In this document: positions 22,962 through 34,318 of the stretch, in pieces
How positions within the stretch are numbered: position 1 is the stretch's first letter
How the letters are laid out: the number at the start of each line of letters is the position of its first letter
Origin: Voacanga thouarsii
Taxonomy: Eukaryota; Streptophyta; Magnoliopsida; Gentianales; Apocynaceae
Assembly (NCBI GenBank): GCA_026120185.1
Contig: JANUWF010001701.1
Location: forward strand, 1,550,001 to 1,614,000
Length of the DNA: 64,000 nt
Direction of reading: 5' to 3'
Translations under genes and position numbers: made by a program
Notes under the pieces: generated by a model
What the model was told of the DNA's origin: nothing
What the model saw: the letters and a program-made list of their open reading frames with translations, nothing else
Databases searched by the model: none

Positions 22962-24170
22962 GTGTGCTTTATTTTGCCTTTATTTTCTTTAGGCTTTTAT
23001 TTGGGTTTTCTTTTGTAAGTTTGAATAAAGTCATCTTGGACAAGCTTTTCTATCTATTCCATGTGTTAATATTCAATGGATCATTATACCACTTGGGGAG
23101 TATTGATTAACTTCCGTTATCATTTTTTGGTCTCTTTAGATATGCTTTCTTGTGTTAACTTTTGGTCAATAAGGACATTATCCCGTTTAAGTATGGGGGA
23201 GTGGTTTAGTAATATTCTTTGTCCAAGTTTTTATCAATGGTCTTGGTGTTTTCTTGGTATCAAACAATTTTGTTGAAAATTTTGAACATTTTGAAAATTT
23301 AAAAGTTTGGAGATTGTGGAGCTAAATTGAGCTTATTTATCTATACTGAAGTTATGATTTTCCTTTTCATTTTAGATATGGATTTGTCCTTCATTATGGT
23401 TTGATTTTTATTTAAAAGGTAAACTTGTATATTAAGCTGAATTTTACTAAATCTTGGGAATTTAAATTAACCTTGGTTATATTGGGTATTTGAATGTTAT
23501 TTTATTCTTAAGTTTGAATGTGGATGATATGATGAAATATAGGAAGAGTTGTTGACTAATTCTTGTATTATAGATTTAAAAATTGCTTGACTTTGAGTTG
23601 TGAATAAGGAATGTGAGGAAAAAAATTTTGAGTAAGAAAGAAAGAATGTGAGTTGAAAAAAAAAATTACTTTCATCTATTGAAAAAAAAAAAAACTATAA
23701 AGACCTTTTGCTGAAAAGGGGGCCAATACAATGAGTGGAAGAGAAGAAACAAAAAAGCATCACACTCTCTTGAGGCTATCCCAAAGGCAAGAAAGAAAGG
23801 AAAAAAAGAAGAAAGAAAAAGAAAATTGCTGGAAAAAAATGATAATGACTATAAGGGGACTAATACGGTGTGTGAAAAGAAATCCATTCACTTAAGGCTA
23901 TCAATTTCCAAAGTCATAAAATAAAAAAAGAGTGGAGTGTTTTTCTTATTTTATTAACTTAAGATGTGCAAATTTGAGTTTACAATGCTTGAATTGGTTA
24001 AATAGCTTGACTTGTATGATTTATGTTATCTACGTTTTGCTTGAGGAGTAAGATGATTTTCTTGTACTAGATATAAGTTTATTTAACTTAACTTTGATAG
24101 TCTTGGGATTATTTTATCTTATTCTAAATGTTTAGTGTTTTAAATCTTATTTGCTTGAGGACAAGCAAAA
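22962..24170 (+). other. 3' noncoding part of the internal block (copy B)
   Basis: Counterpart of 10111-11527. It contains the purine motif GTTTAAGTATGGGGGAGTGG (23185-23204; another copy at 22889-22908) and ends with TTGAGGACAAGCAAAAGTTC (24157-24176), which is fused to protease coding sequence just as in copy A. No gene seen. Confidence 0.6.
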
Positions 24171-24943
24171 GTTCGAGTCACTTAATTCTGGTGAAACCCT
24201 TCCTAGCTACTGCCAAAATATTGATTGATATTCATGAGGGAAGGTTAATACTTAAGGTTAGGGATGAAGAGGTTATTATTTAAATTAGTCAAGGCATTAA
24301 AAAACCTACTTGTTTTACAGTTGATATCCTTGATGAGCCAATTTTAGATTTTCTATAGGAAGTATGGGATAATACCTCTCTAAAGTTGATAAACACATAA
24401 TTATCCATGGACCTGATAGAAGGGCTTGAGTTGGGTAGTTTTGAGGTAGTTGAGAGAACAAGTTTGGGTAGATTAACATTCTCTATTGATGAGCCATCGA
24501 ATCTAGAACTTAAGGACTTGCCCAATCATTTGGAATATGCATTCTTTGCCAATGAAGGTAAATAGCCGGTCATTATAGCCAAGGATCTTATCAGGGAAAA
24601 AAAGGCTAAATTGGTAGATCTATTGGGAAAATATAAGATGGTAATTGCATGGAAGATCACTAATATCAACGGACTTAGCACTTCCTTTTGCACTTATAAA
24701 ATATTGCTAGAAGAAAGATCCAAACCCGTAGTGTAACCCAATGAAGGATGAACCCTAACATGAGGGATGTGGTAAAAGGTGAAGTAATTAAGCTCTTAGA
24801 TTCAGGCATCATTTATCTTATCTCAGATAGTATGTGGGTAAGTCCAACAAAAGTAATGTCAAAGAAGAGAGGAATGGCAGTAGCTCCCAATGATAAAAAT
24901 AAGTTGATCCCCACATGATTCATAATTGAATAAGGCAACTAAG
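24171..24943 (+). pseudogene. Athila protease tail and RT N-terminus (copy B)
   Basis: Resumes with the protease end (LVKPFLATAKILIDIHEGRL) and the RT N-terminus (YSLNDKL-type linker, LPNHLEYAFFANEG, RAIAW-like VIAWKI). Several stops are present. The segment ending in IRQLS-type sequence is broken at 24943 by the copia element; RT continues at 33661 with the phrase KDYFHLPFIDQMLER. Confidence 0.72.
24939..24943. repeat. Target-site duplication CTAAG, left copy
   Basis: CTAAG precedes the LTR end TGAAGATC; same five bases at 33661-33665. Removing the element rejoins the Athila RT phrase seen unbroken in copy A (about 12300-12330). Confidence 0.92.
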
Positions 24944-26276
24944 TGAAGATCAAATTGCAAGCAAATTCATAGCGCAAAACCACGGGAGAGCAAGAAGAAA
25001 AACGCAGTAGCACAGTACTTCTGCGTAAAGGAGAAAAAAAAAATTTACCTCTTCTTATTCTCAAAATTGGCTGGGCTGGGATATGTAGGACTGGGGTAGG
25101 AGCACTGGTAGAAACCTCTGGTGCGATTCCTGCAAGCCTCCTACTACGTCTGTGCATATATATTAATGCCAAATTTCCTCTCGATCTTCCAATATATGGC
25201 TTGCCTAATCTACGTTTGGTGAAAACTCATAGGACTAAGGAACTTTTTAGAGAGAAAAGACAGCTGTCTATTTTTCTCTTTTTCTCTGAGAAGAAGGAAA
25301 AACAACATACGTCTTAATTCTCCTGTTTAACCTAAATAAAACCTTAGGTTAAATTGGATTTTTAATTTGGCTCATTGGACTCTTAGTTTAGCCTATTGAA
25401 CCAAAATTAATTATTTTAATCATAACCAAATAAATGGCCCAGTAAATAATTAATTTTTCAGCCCAAATAAACTAGTCCGATTGACAGGACTATATTAGTT
25501 TAGTCCTAGGTCAATATTTAATTATTTAAACTGGGCCAAAACCCTAAATAATTAATTAACCCACCAAACTAATTTAATTAATTATCTCTCTCTATGAACC
25601 TTTATTTTATGTTAACTCAATAATTAAATTAGGCTACTTAAATAAAATAAATTCTATTTAATTTAATTTAAGACCAATTTCTTAACCTGTATATACTTAG
25701 GACTTACGGTCTATACTGGGGACCAAAAGACATATCGCATTGGCTACTAAAATGACCAAAATACCCTTGTCATATAAATAGCTGTATTTTGCATTTTAAA
25801 TATTTTCTAATATCACCATAAAAAAATATTGACCCCAAGGACAATGCCGCGCTAGTAAAGTCTCCGACCTATAGGTAAAATGACTAAAATACCCCTCTAT
25901 ACATTGACATGCATTAGAGAGGAAGAAATGTACTAACACCTCTCTAAATGACATCTACCATCCTTAGACTTCTAGTTCGATGATCCATGACTTCCTAGAT
26001 TATATTCGCTTTCCAAGAGAGCTACCCTAAAGCAAACATTCAAGTCACATTTCTCAGGGCCCTAGATATTTAGATCATTAAAACAACCACAAAGAGCGAT
26101 ATAATATAGAAACTATCTTGTACAAGTTTGTCTTAACTAACTAGTCACATATACCCAACATACAAATGTATTGGTCCTACGATAGAACCTCAACTAAAAC
26201 ATATCAAAGTACTTGCTTCTAGCTTCGTCAAACTACCAACTCATACTCAAGTCATAGAGTACTAGTCCATGCTATC
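24944..26276 (-). repeat. 3' LTR of copia element, 5' part missing
   Basis: 1333 bp matching 31916-33242 of the 5' LTR. The first roughly 418 bp of the LTR (33243-33660 equivalent), including the outer TGTTGGGAAA end, and the purine tract are absent; pol sequence (…HLDSMD then stop) abuts the LTR remnant at about 26264-26277. Confidence 0.85.
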
Positions 26277-26960
26277 TAAGTGTACATGTATGGTGTCTAA
26301 GTATCTCTTAAAGACTCTCTCAGCCAAAGGCTTGGTGAATGGTTTTGCTAGATTGTTCTCTGAGGTAATCTATTCCAACACGACTTCCCATCTTTGGATG
26401 AAATCCCAGATCAAGTGGTACTTCCTCTCAATGTGCTTCCCATTCTTGTGGTTCCTGGGTTCTTTGGATTGCGATACTACTCCAATGTTGTCGCAATACA
26501 TCATAATCGATCTGTCTATGTATGGCACAACTCCAAGTTCTGAGAGGAACTTCTGGAGCCAGACTGCTTCCTTGGATGCCTTCAAAGCTGCCACATACTC
26601 AGTTTCCATGGTCGAGTCAGTAATGTAAGATTGCTTGATACTCCTCTAGGAAATGGCTCCTCCAGACAATGTGAAGATGTATCCACTAGTGGATTTTCTT
26701 TCATCTTTATCTACTTGGAAATCTGAGTCTATGTAACCTGTATGAACTAAGTCATCAGCTCTGTAAACCAGCATATAATCTCTCGTTCCCTTGAGGTACT
26801 TGAGAATATGCTTTACAGCTTGCCAATAAACCTCCCCAAGGTTTGACTAATATCTTCTAACTCTGCCTATGGCAAAGCAAATATCTGGTCTAGTACATAG
26901 CATGGCGTACATGAGACTTCTCACAGCCGAAGCGTAGGGAATTCTACTCATTCTATCTTT
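26277..26960 (-). pseudogene. Copia RNase H
   Basis: Minus strand carries YASAVRSLMYAMLCTRPDI (about 26930-26875), GEVYWQAVKHILKYLKGT, GYIDSDFQ (first acidic residue region near 26740) and, from 26609, ETEYVAALKASKEAVWL (Glu) and MMYCDNIGVVSQSKEP (Asp). This is the copia RNase H with its acidic positions recognisable. Stops occur in the LGE linker (near 26850) and before RSIKQSYI (near 26648). Confidence 0.8.
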
Positions 26961-27780
26961 TTCTTCTTAAGATTTAGGACAGTCCCTTAAACAAAAAGAC
27001 AGCCCATGTTTGCAAGAAATTAGAGCTCCCTTGCATGAGTCCATGCTATACTTGAACAGCATCTTGTCAATGTATATATGTCGCTTGGGATAATTCTAAC
27101 ATTCTCTACTTCCAATTTCTAAAAAGTGTAATCCCGAGAATGTAATTGGCTTTTCCCAAGTCTTTTATACTGAATTGACTAGACAGCCAAACCTTTGTAG
27201 ATGACATTGCCCCTACATTATTTCCAATGAGTAGAATGTTATCCTCATACAAGACAAGAAAACCACATTAATGCCTTCAAGTTTCCTGTACATGCATGGT
27301 TCATCCTCGTTTTGAATAAAATCGTAAGACTTTACAGTCTTATCAAAATAAATGTTCCATGCTCTAGATGCCTGCTTAAGTCCATAAATGGACTTCTTAA
27401 GCTTACAAACCATATGTTCTTGGCCACTAGCAATAAAGCCTTCCGGTTGAGACATATAGATGTTTTTGCTAAGATGACCATTTAAAAATGTCGTCTTGAT
27501 ATCCATTTGCCATATCTCGTAGTCATAATGACATGCGATGGCAAGGAGGATACGGATGGACTTAAGCATGGCTATTGGGAAAAAGGTTTCCTCATAATCA
27601 ATTCCTTCTTTCTGATTATACCCTTTCACCACAAACCAAGCTTTGAAGGTTTCCACCTTCCCATCCGCTTCTCTCTTCCTCTTGTATACCCACTTACACC
27701 CAATGGGTTTTATTCCTTCAAGTGAAGCTACAAGATCCTAAACCTGATTGAAGTGCATAGACGCAATCTTGGCTTTTATT
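26961..27780 (-). pseudogene. Copia reverse transcriptase
   Basis: The longest open piece (27656-27213) carries KAWFVVKGYNQKEGIDYEET, WQMDIKTTFLNGHL (first catalytic Asp present) and KKSIYGLKQASRAWN. A frameshift near 27255 precedes the active-site loop, which reads LYEDNILLIG where copia elements have YVDD; both the Val and the last Asp are changed. So RT is dead. Confidence 0.85.
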
Positions 27781-28790
27781 GCTTCATGTCATAGATTTGC
27801 ATCGGCATCAGCAAGAGCCTCCTCATATCTAGTGGGGTTTTGTTCCTGATAGCCAGAGATTAGCTCGAAAGCTTCTCTAGTCCACCTCTCTAGAACCCAA
27901 GATACTCACCCACAATGACGAGACTCCATTTATACAGACTCTTGAGGTTGTGCCTCTTCTTGTTCCACAATCAGGTCAGACGAAGTTGATTTCAAAGTTA
28001 AATTCTTCTCGATTTTCAACCTAGTTGAACTTTTAGTGGAAATACTCTGATCATCCTCTAAGTATCTAGCATTAGTACTAACCAGTATGTTCTACTCCTT
28101 AGGATGATAAAAGTAACCTCCTTTTATCCCTTTTGGATACCCAACAAAATAACATAATTCTGATCTTGATTCCAACTTGTCTCTCTTGAACAATACATAA
28201 GCTGGATAACCCCATATCTTGATATGATTCAGACTTGGCTTATGCCCAGTCCACATCTCATAGAGAGTCCTAGGTACTGACTTAGAAGGTACCAATTTCA
28301 AAATGTATGTCGCTATTTCCAGGGCATATCCCTAAAAAGACACTGGAAGAGTAGCATAAGACATCATGCTTCGGACCATTTCCATCAATAGCATGTTTCT
28401 TCTCTCAGCTACTCCATTCTGCTGGGGTGTCCCTAGTGCAAAGAGTTGGGATACAATCCCATGATGTACCATGTAATCCTTGAATTCACCAATGAGGTAC
28501 TCTCGACCACGATCCGATCATAAGGTCTTGATCAGTTTACTTGTCCGACGCTCCACTTCAGCCTTAAATTCCTTGAACTTGTCAAAAAAGTCAGACTTGC
28601 GTCTCATCAGGTAAATATAACCAAACCTTGTACAATCATCTGTGAAAGTGATGAAGCACTCAAACACCCTGCTAGCTGGTGAAGATAAGGGACCACACAC
28701 ACCAGTATGAACAAGACTTAATAACTCATTGGCTCTATCCGCCTTTGGGGTAAATGACCTTTTGGTCATCTTTCCCATTAGGCAGAATTC
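27781..28790 (-). pseudogene. Copia integrase core and C-terminus
   Basis: 28778-28518 encodes GKMTKRSFTPK, VHTGVCGP and FITFTDDCTRFGYIY; the first catalytic Asp (usually HSDVCGP or HTDVCGP) is Gly here. A stop near 28518 precedes the SDRG-type segment. 28301-28092 contains the C-terminal YEMWTGHKPSLNHIKIWG and YFVGYPKGIKGGYF. The stretch 27781-28090 holds an acidic linker without clear motifs. Confidence 0.82.
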
Positions 28791-29400
28791 ACACTAAGGC
28801 CAATTTTCCAATCTCAATGAGCCCAAAGGCCCATCATGGATTAACCTCTGAATCCTAGTTGAGTTGATATGACCCAACCTTAGATGCCAAATATATGAGT
28901 CATTGACATTGGTCTTTCTCTTTCTAGTTAAAGGTTCAGATTGAGTGTTATTTAATTGATTGTTAATAGGGTTTAAGAAGAATAGACTTCCATACATGTG
29001 CCTAGTACATAAAATTTCTCTATCTCTACTGATAGAAATACCAGAATAGAAAGATACATAATATCCTTGATTTATTAGTTTCGCAACTGAAATCAAATTA
29101 TATGGAAATCTAGGTACATATAAAATATCTTTTAAAACCACAATTCTATTACAATAAAAAAATAAGATCAAATTCTCCCACTGCAAGGGCCCAAACTTGT
29201 GCTCCATTTCCCATGCGTAGCCCATGTTCGCCATTCTTGAGTCTTCTAATCTTTCTAAACCCTAGCAAAGAGTTACAAATATGATCAATGGCCCTTGAAT
29301 CTACAATCCAAGTGGAAGTTGATCCAACCATTAATATAAACTCTAGATAGAGAACATTACCTGTGGGGTTTTCTTGGCTTGAAGATCTGGGCACTCCTTT
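28791..29400 (-). pseudogene. Copia protease and pre-integrase region
   Basis: The protease motif reads STWIVDSRAIDHICNS (29319-29270), changed from DSGAT to DSRAI, so the catalytic loop is damaged. The following frame (29234-28794) has VLKDILYVPRFPYNLISVAKL and the pre-integrase WHLRLGHINSTRIQRLI. Frames change between 29235 and 29150. Confidence 0.82.
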
Positions 29401-30060
29401 TTTCAGTATCCCTTCTTTCCACATTTAAAGCACTTGCCCTTGGGTTTGTCTTTGGGCTAGGTCTTGGGCTAGGCCGCTGCGTTTCCCTTCTTTCTTTTGA
29501 ACTTTCTAGGCTTAGGCCTAGTTCTAGAAAAAGAAACCTTAGCAATCATAGCCTTTGATTGAGGCTTCATGACCTTCTCCGCCATCTGGAGCTCCTTCAT
29601 CAACTCAGTTAAACTCATATTTAAGTTGTTTATATTGTAATTCAACTTGAAATGAGTGAAGAAACCCAGTAGAGATGCGAAAACCATGTCCACTTGCCTC
29701 TCGGGGTCAATGACAGCCCCTAAGATTTCTACTTTCTCAAAAGCAGCAATCATCTTGAGCATGTGCTCTCTGACTGATGCTCCATCAGCCATCTTAGAGT
29801 TGAGTATTGTTCGAAGAGCCTCCTATCTTGCGGGCTGGCTCTTATCCATGAACATAGTGGCTAGTGACTAACTAATATCATACGCATAGCAGCGTGCCAT
29901 TTCATCAACCTTCTTCCATGCCTTCTCAGCCTCTCGCTCTTCAGCGGTAGAACCTTCCTCCATAACAGGGCAGGTTTCGTAGAGAACATACTTATACTCT
30001 TCAGCCGTGAGTATTATATCCAGGTTCCTCTTTCAGTCTACATAGTTTAGACCCGTTAGT
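29401..30060 (-). pseudogene. Copia gag with broken zinc knuckle
   Basis: Begins near 30050 with a NYVDWKR-like segment (Trp codon now a stop), followed by LDIILTAEEYKYVLYETCP, EEREAEKAWKKVDEMARCY and, from 29792, ADGASVREHMLKMIAAFEKV and LTELMKELQMAE. These mark a copia Gag (UBN2-type). The zinc knuckle near 29435-29395 reads CFKCGKKGY-stop-KKEC: the His is Tyr and a Trp codon is TGA. Several stops elsewhere. Confidence 0.82.
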
Positions 30061-31899
30061 TTATTCTCTCAGAGAACAACGGCCAAAAGACTAAAAGAAC
30101 CTCCCACTATTTTTGAAAAAACGAAAATAAAAGAAAAGATTTAGTTTGTGAAAACAAAATAAATTTGTGCAATTTATCCTCATATTAAAATTGATAATAA
30201 TTAATTTGGCTCTTAGGAAAATTGACATTGCTTCTTGGGAAGATTAATAGTTCCCTAAGCTAAGTGTGTTAACCACCACAAATTAATTTCCCTTCTAGGT
30301 AATGATCTAGAGGATAACTCCATTGAGGGAATGGTTGTTTCTTCTTATTTCTTATGGACATACCTCACACTATAACCTCCAACGTGGGCTGGCCGATCAT
30401 AGTACGTGTCCCGAGTTATTAATTACATCCCTCCATTAGATCTAGATCCTTGTAATATCTCCATCCTACATGGGTTCACTCCTAAGGTGACACGAAGAGA
30501 CCCACGATCTCTAATGAGGATCGTGATGGAAGTTGTGGGGCCGTTGGAACCCCTTTCTTGCTTAGTCTTTTAAAATAATGCTTTTTTTGAAAAATATTCT
30601 TTTGAAAATTTCCATTAAATTTTCTCTTAACTCAAAAATAAAATATCGAAATCCATTAAAATCTCTATGTCAAGGTTTATATCTTTTGAGAGATTTTTTC
30701 ATGGACTAATTTTATTTAAGTTAAAAACTTAATGATTTCAAAAATTTTCAATTAAAACTTTCTAAACACTTTGGTCTCAAGTTTATTTGACAAAATAATT
30801 TTTCTTGTGCAAAAATAAAACAAAATGGCTTTTTTTTTTAACTTACAAAAATATCTAAATCCAATATATTTTATATGTCAATGATTAAATCCTTTGAGAA
30901 AATATCTAAAGATTAATTTTTGTTCAAGTTAAAATAACCATTTAATTTGTAGAAAAATATTTTCTTATCAAAAATATTCACAAAGACTTTGGTCTTTGTG
31001 AAAACGTGCACATAAGTACTCAAAAATAAATAACATACTAGAAAACAGTAGACGTTTTCATGCTTTTCTATTTTTAAACCTAAGTGTCCAAATAATAGAA
31101 TTAAACACATTAATTAATTAATTAATTATCTTGTTTAATCCTAAAATCCCTTACTAATATTTTTCATGCAAAAATATTCCACGAATATTAAATATTGTAA
31201 AAATATTAACTTCACCTAGTATGGAACACAAAACAAAAAAGAAAAAACAAGAAAATTACAAGGAAAATTAAAATTTTTCTCCTTGGTGCACTGCACCCAC
31301 CGCACCCACCGCACAGGAATGCAGCCTAACTGCACTACGGTCCACAACACCCGCCACACTAGAATGGCATCTTGCGGGTGACCCAAGTCCGTGACCCGCG
31401 GTCCGACCCGCTCCAGTGCGACTCGCTAGAAATTCGAATTCCGGTGGAATTGCAATTTGTAATTCAATTTCACCGTATCAGCCGAGCTGGGGAAGCACTA
31501 AGCCGAGCCGGGCTCTGGCTCCAGGCACACGGACTGCTGGCGGCTCGGCTCGGATCTACAGTGCCTTCTCCAGATTTCCGCTGTGATTTTTCTGCAATTG
31601 CGTTCTTCTAGTTTTTTTTTTTTTTTTTTTTGTGACTGTTTTCCAGCTTTTGGCCTTTCAATTTTAACCCAAAATCAATAAAAACACAAACCAACAACCG
31701 CCTATACCCATTAACATTGGGCTTACATGATTTGTTTTTGGAAAAACAGTGAATTACAAATCTCTTATACCTCCATCCGAGAGGTTTAACAAAGCTTATA
31801 TCTATACCAAAAAACCAGTGAAGGATCACAGTTAATCACACATAACTGTCCAATTTTATTAACGAGCATACATGCTTCCTATATTTGCACAAAATGTTC
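30061..31899 (-). other. Long noncoding leader of copia element
   Basis: About 1.8 kb lies between the primer site and gag. It is AT-rich at 30560-31250 and GC-rich at 31290-31600 (CACCCACCGCACCCACCGCAC-type repeats, GCCGAGC repeats), with a T run at 31612-31631. No coding region is credible. Long leaders occur in several plant copia groups, and part could be an insertion; no termini were found to show that. Confidence 0.5.
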
Positions 31900-31913
31900 A
31901 TGCTCTGATACCA
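31900..31913 (-). other. Primer binding site, tRNA-iMet type
   Basis: The minus strand reads TGGTATCAGAGCAT two bases after the 5' LTR end, an exact copy of the plant initiator-Met primer site core. Confidence 0.9.
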
Positions 31914-31915
31914 AT

Positions 31916-33660
31916 TGAAGATCAAATTGCAAGTAAATTCAAGGCGCAAAACCACGGGAGAGCAAGAAGAAAAACGCAGTAGCACAGTACTTCTGCGTAA
32001 AGGAGAAATTTTTTTTTTATCTTTTCTTGTTCTCAAAATTGGCTGGACTGAGATATGTAGGATTGGAGTAGGAGCACTGGTGGAAACCTCTGGTGCGATT
32101 CCTACAAGCCTCCTACTGCGTCTGTGCATGTATATTAATGCCAAATTTCCTCTTGATCTTCCAATATATAGCCTACATAATCCACGTTTGGTGAAAACTT
32201 ACAAACTAAGGAACTTTTTAGAGAGAAAAGACGGCTGTCTGTTTTTCTCTTTTTCTCTGAGAAGAAAGAAAAATAACGTACGTCTTAATTCTCTTGTTTA
32301 ACCTAAATAAAACCTTAGGTTAAACTGGATTTTTAATTTGGCCCATTGGACTTTTAGTTTAGCCTATTGAACCAAATTAATTATTTTAATCAGAACCAAA
32401 TAAATGGCCCGTAAATAATTAATTTTCTAGCGCAAATAAACTAGTCCAATTGACAAGACTATATTAGTTTAGTCCTAAGTTAATATTTAATTATTCAAAC
32501 TAGGTCAATACCCTGAATAATTAATTACCTCACCAAACTAATTTAATTAATTCTCTCTCTTTGGACCTTTATTTTATTTTAACCCAATAATTAAATCAGG
32601 CTACTTAAATAAAATAAATTCTATTTAATTTAATTTAAAACCAATTCCTTAATCTGTATATAATTAGAACTCACGGACTATACTGGGGACCAAAAGACAC
32701 ACTGCATTGGCTACTAAAATGACCAAAATACCCTTGCCATATAAATAGTTGTATTTTGCATTTTAAATATTTCCTAATATTACCATAAGGAAATATTGAC
32801 CCCAAAGACAATGCCGCGTTAGCAAAATCTCCGACTTACAGGTGAAATGACTAAAATACCCCTCTATACATCGCCATGCATTAGAGAGGAAGAAATGTAC
32901 TAACACCTCTCTAAATGACATCTACCATCCTTAGGCTTTTAGTCCGATAATCCACGACTTCCTAAATTGTTTCCGCTTTCCAATGGAGCTACCCTAAAGT
33001 AAATATCCAAGTCATGTTTCCTAAGGCTCTAGATATTTAGATCATTCAGACAACTACAAGAGCCAATATAGTATAGAAACTATCTTGTATAAGTTTGTCT
33101 TAACTAATTAGTCACATATACCCAATATGCATGTGTATTAGTCCTACAATAGAACCTCAACTAAAACATATTAGAGTACATGCTTTCAGTTTCGTCAGAC
33201 CACCAACTTATACTCAAGTCGTAGAATACTAATCCATGCTATAATAGTAGTAGTATAGGTTTCTACTATATAGTACTTTAGGAAAAACCACTACTACAGG
33301 TCCTATTCTACGTATTCGAAATACGCTTATGTCATGAAGTGATTGGACTAATCACCGGCTAAAGGTAAGACATTTCCCATTTGGAATTCATAACATAATA
33401 ACCTAGACATGATGAGATTCTCAATCTCATCAATCAGTTAAGAACAAACGTTTATGTGTTAAGTAACCCATGATCCATACCTTATTGTGAAAGACCATCA
33501 TTTACATGGACCATTTACTTAAATACAATGAGTCTTTTCCAAACGTAATTATGCACAAATAAAATGTAAATTCACAAATAATTTTTAAGAATAAATTCTT
33601 TTATTAAAACATTTGATGTTTACATCAGAAACCTAGTCTAAGAGGGCATATTTCCCAACA
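31916..33660 (-). repeat. 5' LTR of copia element
   Basis: 1745 bp, minus strand TGTTGGGAAATATGCCC to ...GATCTTCA. The inner 1327 bp match the truncated left LTR. A 102-codon frame at its inner edge (31836-32144) has a counterpart in the other LTR only through repeat identity. Confidence 0.88.
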
Positions 33661-33665
33661 CTAAG
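33661..33665. repeat. Target-site duplication CTAAG, right copy
   Basis: Follows the LTR end CCCAACA and continues as Athila RT coding sequence AAGGACTATTTTC. Confidence 0.92.
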
Positions 33666-33783
33666 AAGGACTATTTTCATCTCCCTTTCATTGACCAAAT
33701 GTTGGAAAGGTTAGCCGAATATGAGTTCTATTGTTTCTTAAATGGTTTTTCCAGTTATTTCCAAATTCCTATAGCACAGGAAG
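33666..33783 (+). pseudogene. Athila RT palm, first piece after copia (copy B)
   Basis: Encodes DYFHLPFIDQMLERLAEYE, FLNGFSSYFQIPIAQE: the RT palm leading to the first catalytic region (Asp of FLDG is Asn here). Broken by the TRIM at 33784, where the last five bases GGAAG are duplicated. Confidence 0.8.
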
Positions 33784-33971
33784 TGTCACACACCGTGCCC
33801 GCGGACCTAGAAGCGCGACTATAGACATGGCAGCATGTACTGTCAACTACTTGGCCGCCGTCCTTACTGGGCCAAAATGGATATCCTAAGTTCATAATTG
33901 GTACTTAGACCCATCTTTATATACTATTTACACTTCTCATCCCAATCCCATGTGGGATTGGGGTTATCACA
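33784..33971 (-). repeat. TRIM 3' LTR
   Basis: 188 bp, plus strand TGTCACACACCGTGCCCG to ...GGTTATCACA, sharing the phrases GGCCAAAATGGATATCC and CCCAATCCCATGTGGGATT with 34133-34318. Confidence 0.9.
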
Positions 33972-34115
33972 TTTACCCCTCATTTAGGCCCAAGCGTCCT
34001 CGCTGGGTCCACACTTTAAGGGCCAAACTCAGGACCAACTAGGCAGCATAGAACTCTAGAAGTGGCTCCCACCACATACGGTGTAGCACTTAATTCTCAT
34101 ACCGGGGGTTGGTTA

Positions 34116-34130
34116 CTTGCTCTGATATCA
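34116..34130 (-). other. TRIM primer binding site
   Basis: Minus strand TGATATCAGAGCAAG, two bases from the right LTR; one change from the initiator-Met site TGGTATCAGAGC. Confidence 0.8.
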
Positions 34131-34132
34131 AA

Positions 34133-34318
34133 TATCACGCTCCGTGCTCGCGGACTGGAAGCGCGATTATGGGCCTGGAAGCACTCACTGTCAACTACTT
34201 TACTGTCATTTTCATTAGGCCAAAATGGATATCCCAAGTTGATAATGGCTACTTAGGCTCATCCTTATATACCATTCACACTTTTTATCCCAATCCCATG
34301 TGGGATTCGGGTATCACA
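34133..34318 (-). repeat. TRIM 5' LTR
   Basis: 186 bp partner of 33784-33971. Its inner end starts TATCACGCTCC where the other copy starts TGTCACACACC. Confidence 0.9.

Larger units (their letters stand above)
24944..33660 (-). mobile_element. Ty1/copia element inserted in Athila copy B
   Basis: Flanked by CTAAG on both sides (24939-24943 and 33661-33665) with LTR ends TGAAG... and ...CCCAACA. Minus-strand order: 5' LTR (33660-31916), tRNA-iMet primer site, long noncoding leader, gag, protease, integrase, RT, RNase H, truncated 3' LTR. The integrase-before-RT order and motifs define Ty1/copia. Stops, a frameshift and altered catalytic motifs in protease, integrase and RT make it inactive. 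Lineage within copia not assigned. Confidence 0.92.
33784..34318 (-). mobile_element. TRIM (miniature LTR retrotransposon) in RT of copy B
   Basis: 535 bp with two terminal repeats of about 187 bp (33784-33971 and 34133-34318) and a 161-bp internal region, flanked by GGAAG (33779-33783, 34319-34323). The minus strand carries a primer site TGATATCAGAGCAAG next to the right LTR and a purine tract AATGAGGGGTAAA next to the left one. No coding capacity; this is the defining layout of TRIM elements, which rely on other elements' enzymes. Short open frames over it are not genes. Confidence 0.93.

Noticed and set aside
7357..24170. Simple tandem duplication of copies A and B
   Set aside because: Copy flanks differ after each 3' LTR and the left LTR junctions of the embedded block differ, so separate insertions of a composite fit better, though this is not proved.
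31836..32144. 102-codon minus-strand frame with a counterpart at 24939-25172
   Set aside because: Both lie at the inner edge of the copia LTRs; similarity is explained by the LTR repeat, and one runs across the primer site.
33784..34318. Cassandra-type TRIM carrying 5S rRNA
   Set aside because: The LTRs were read on both strands for 5S rRNA promoter phrases; none were recognised.
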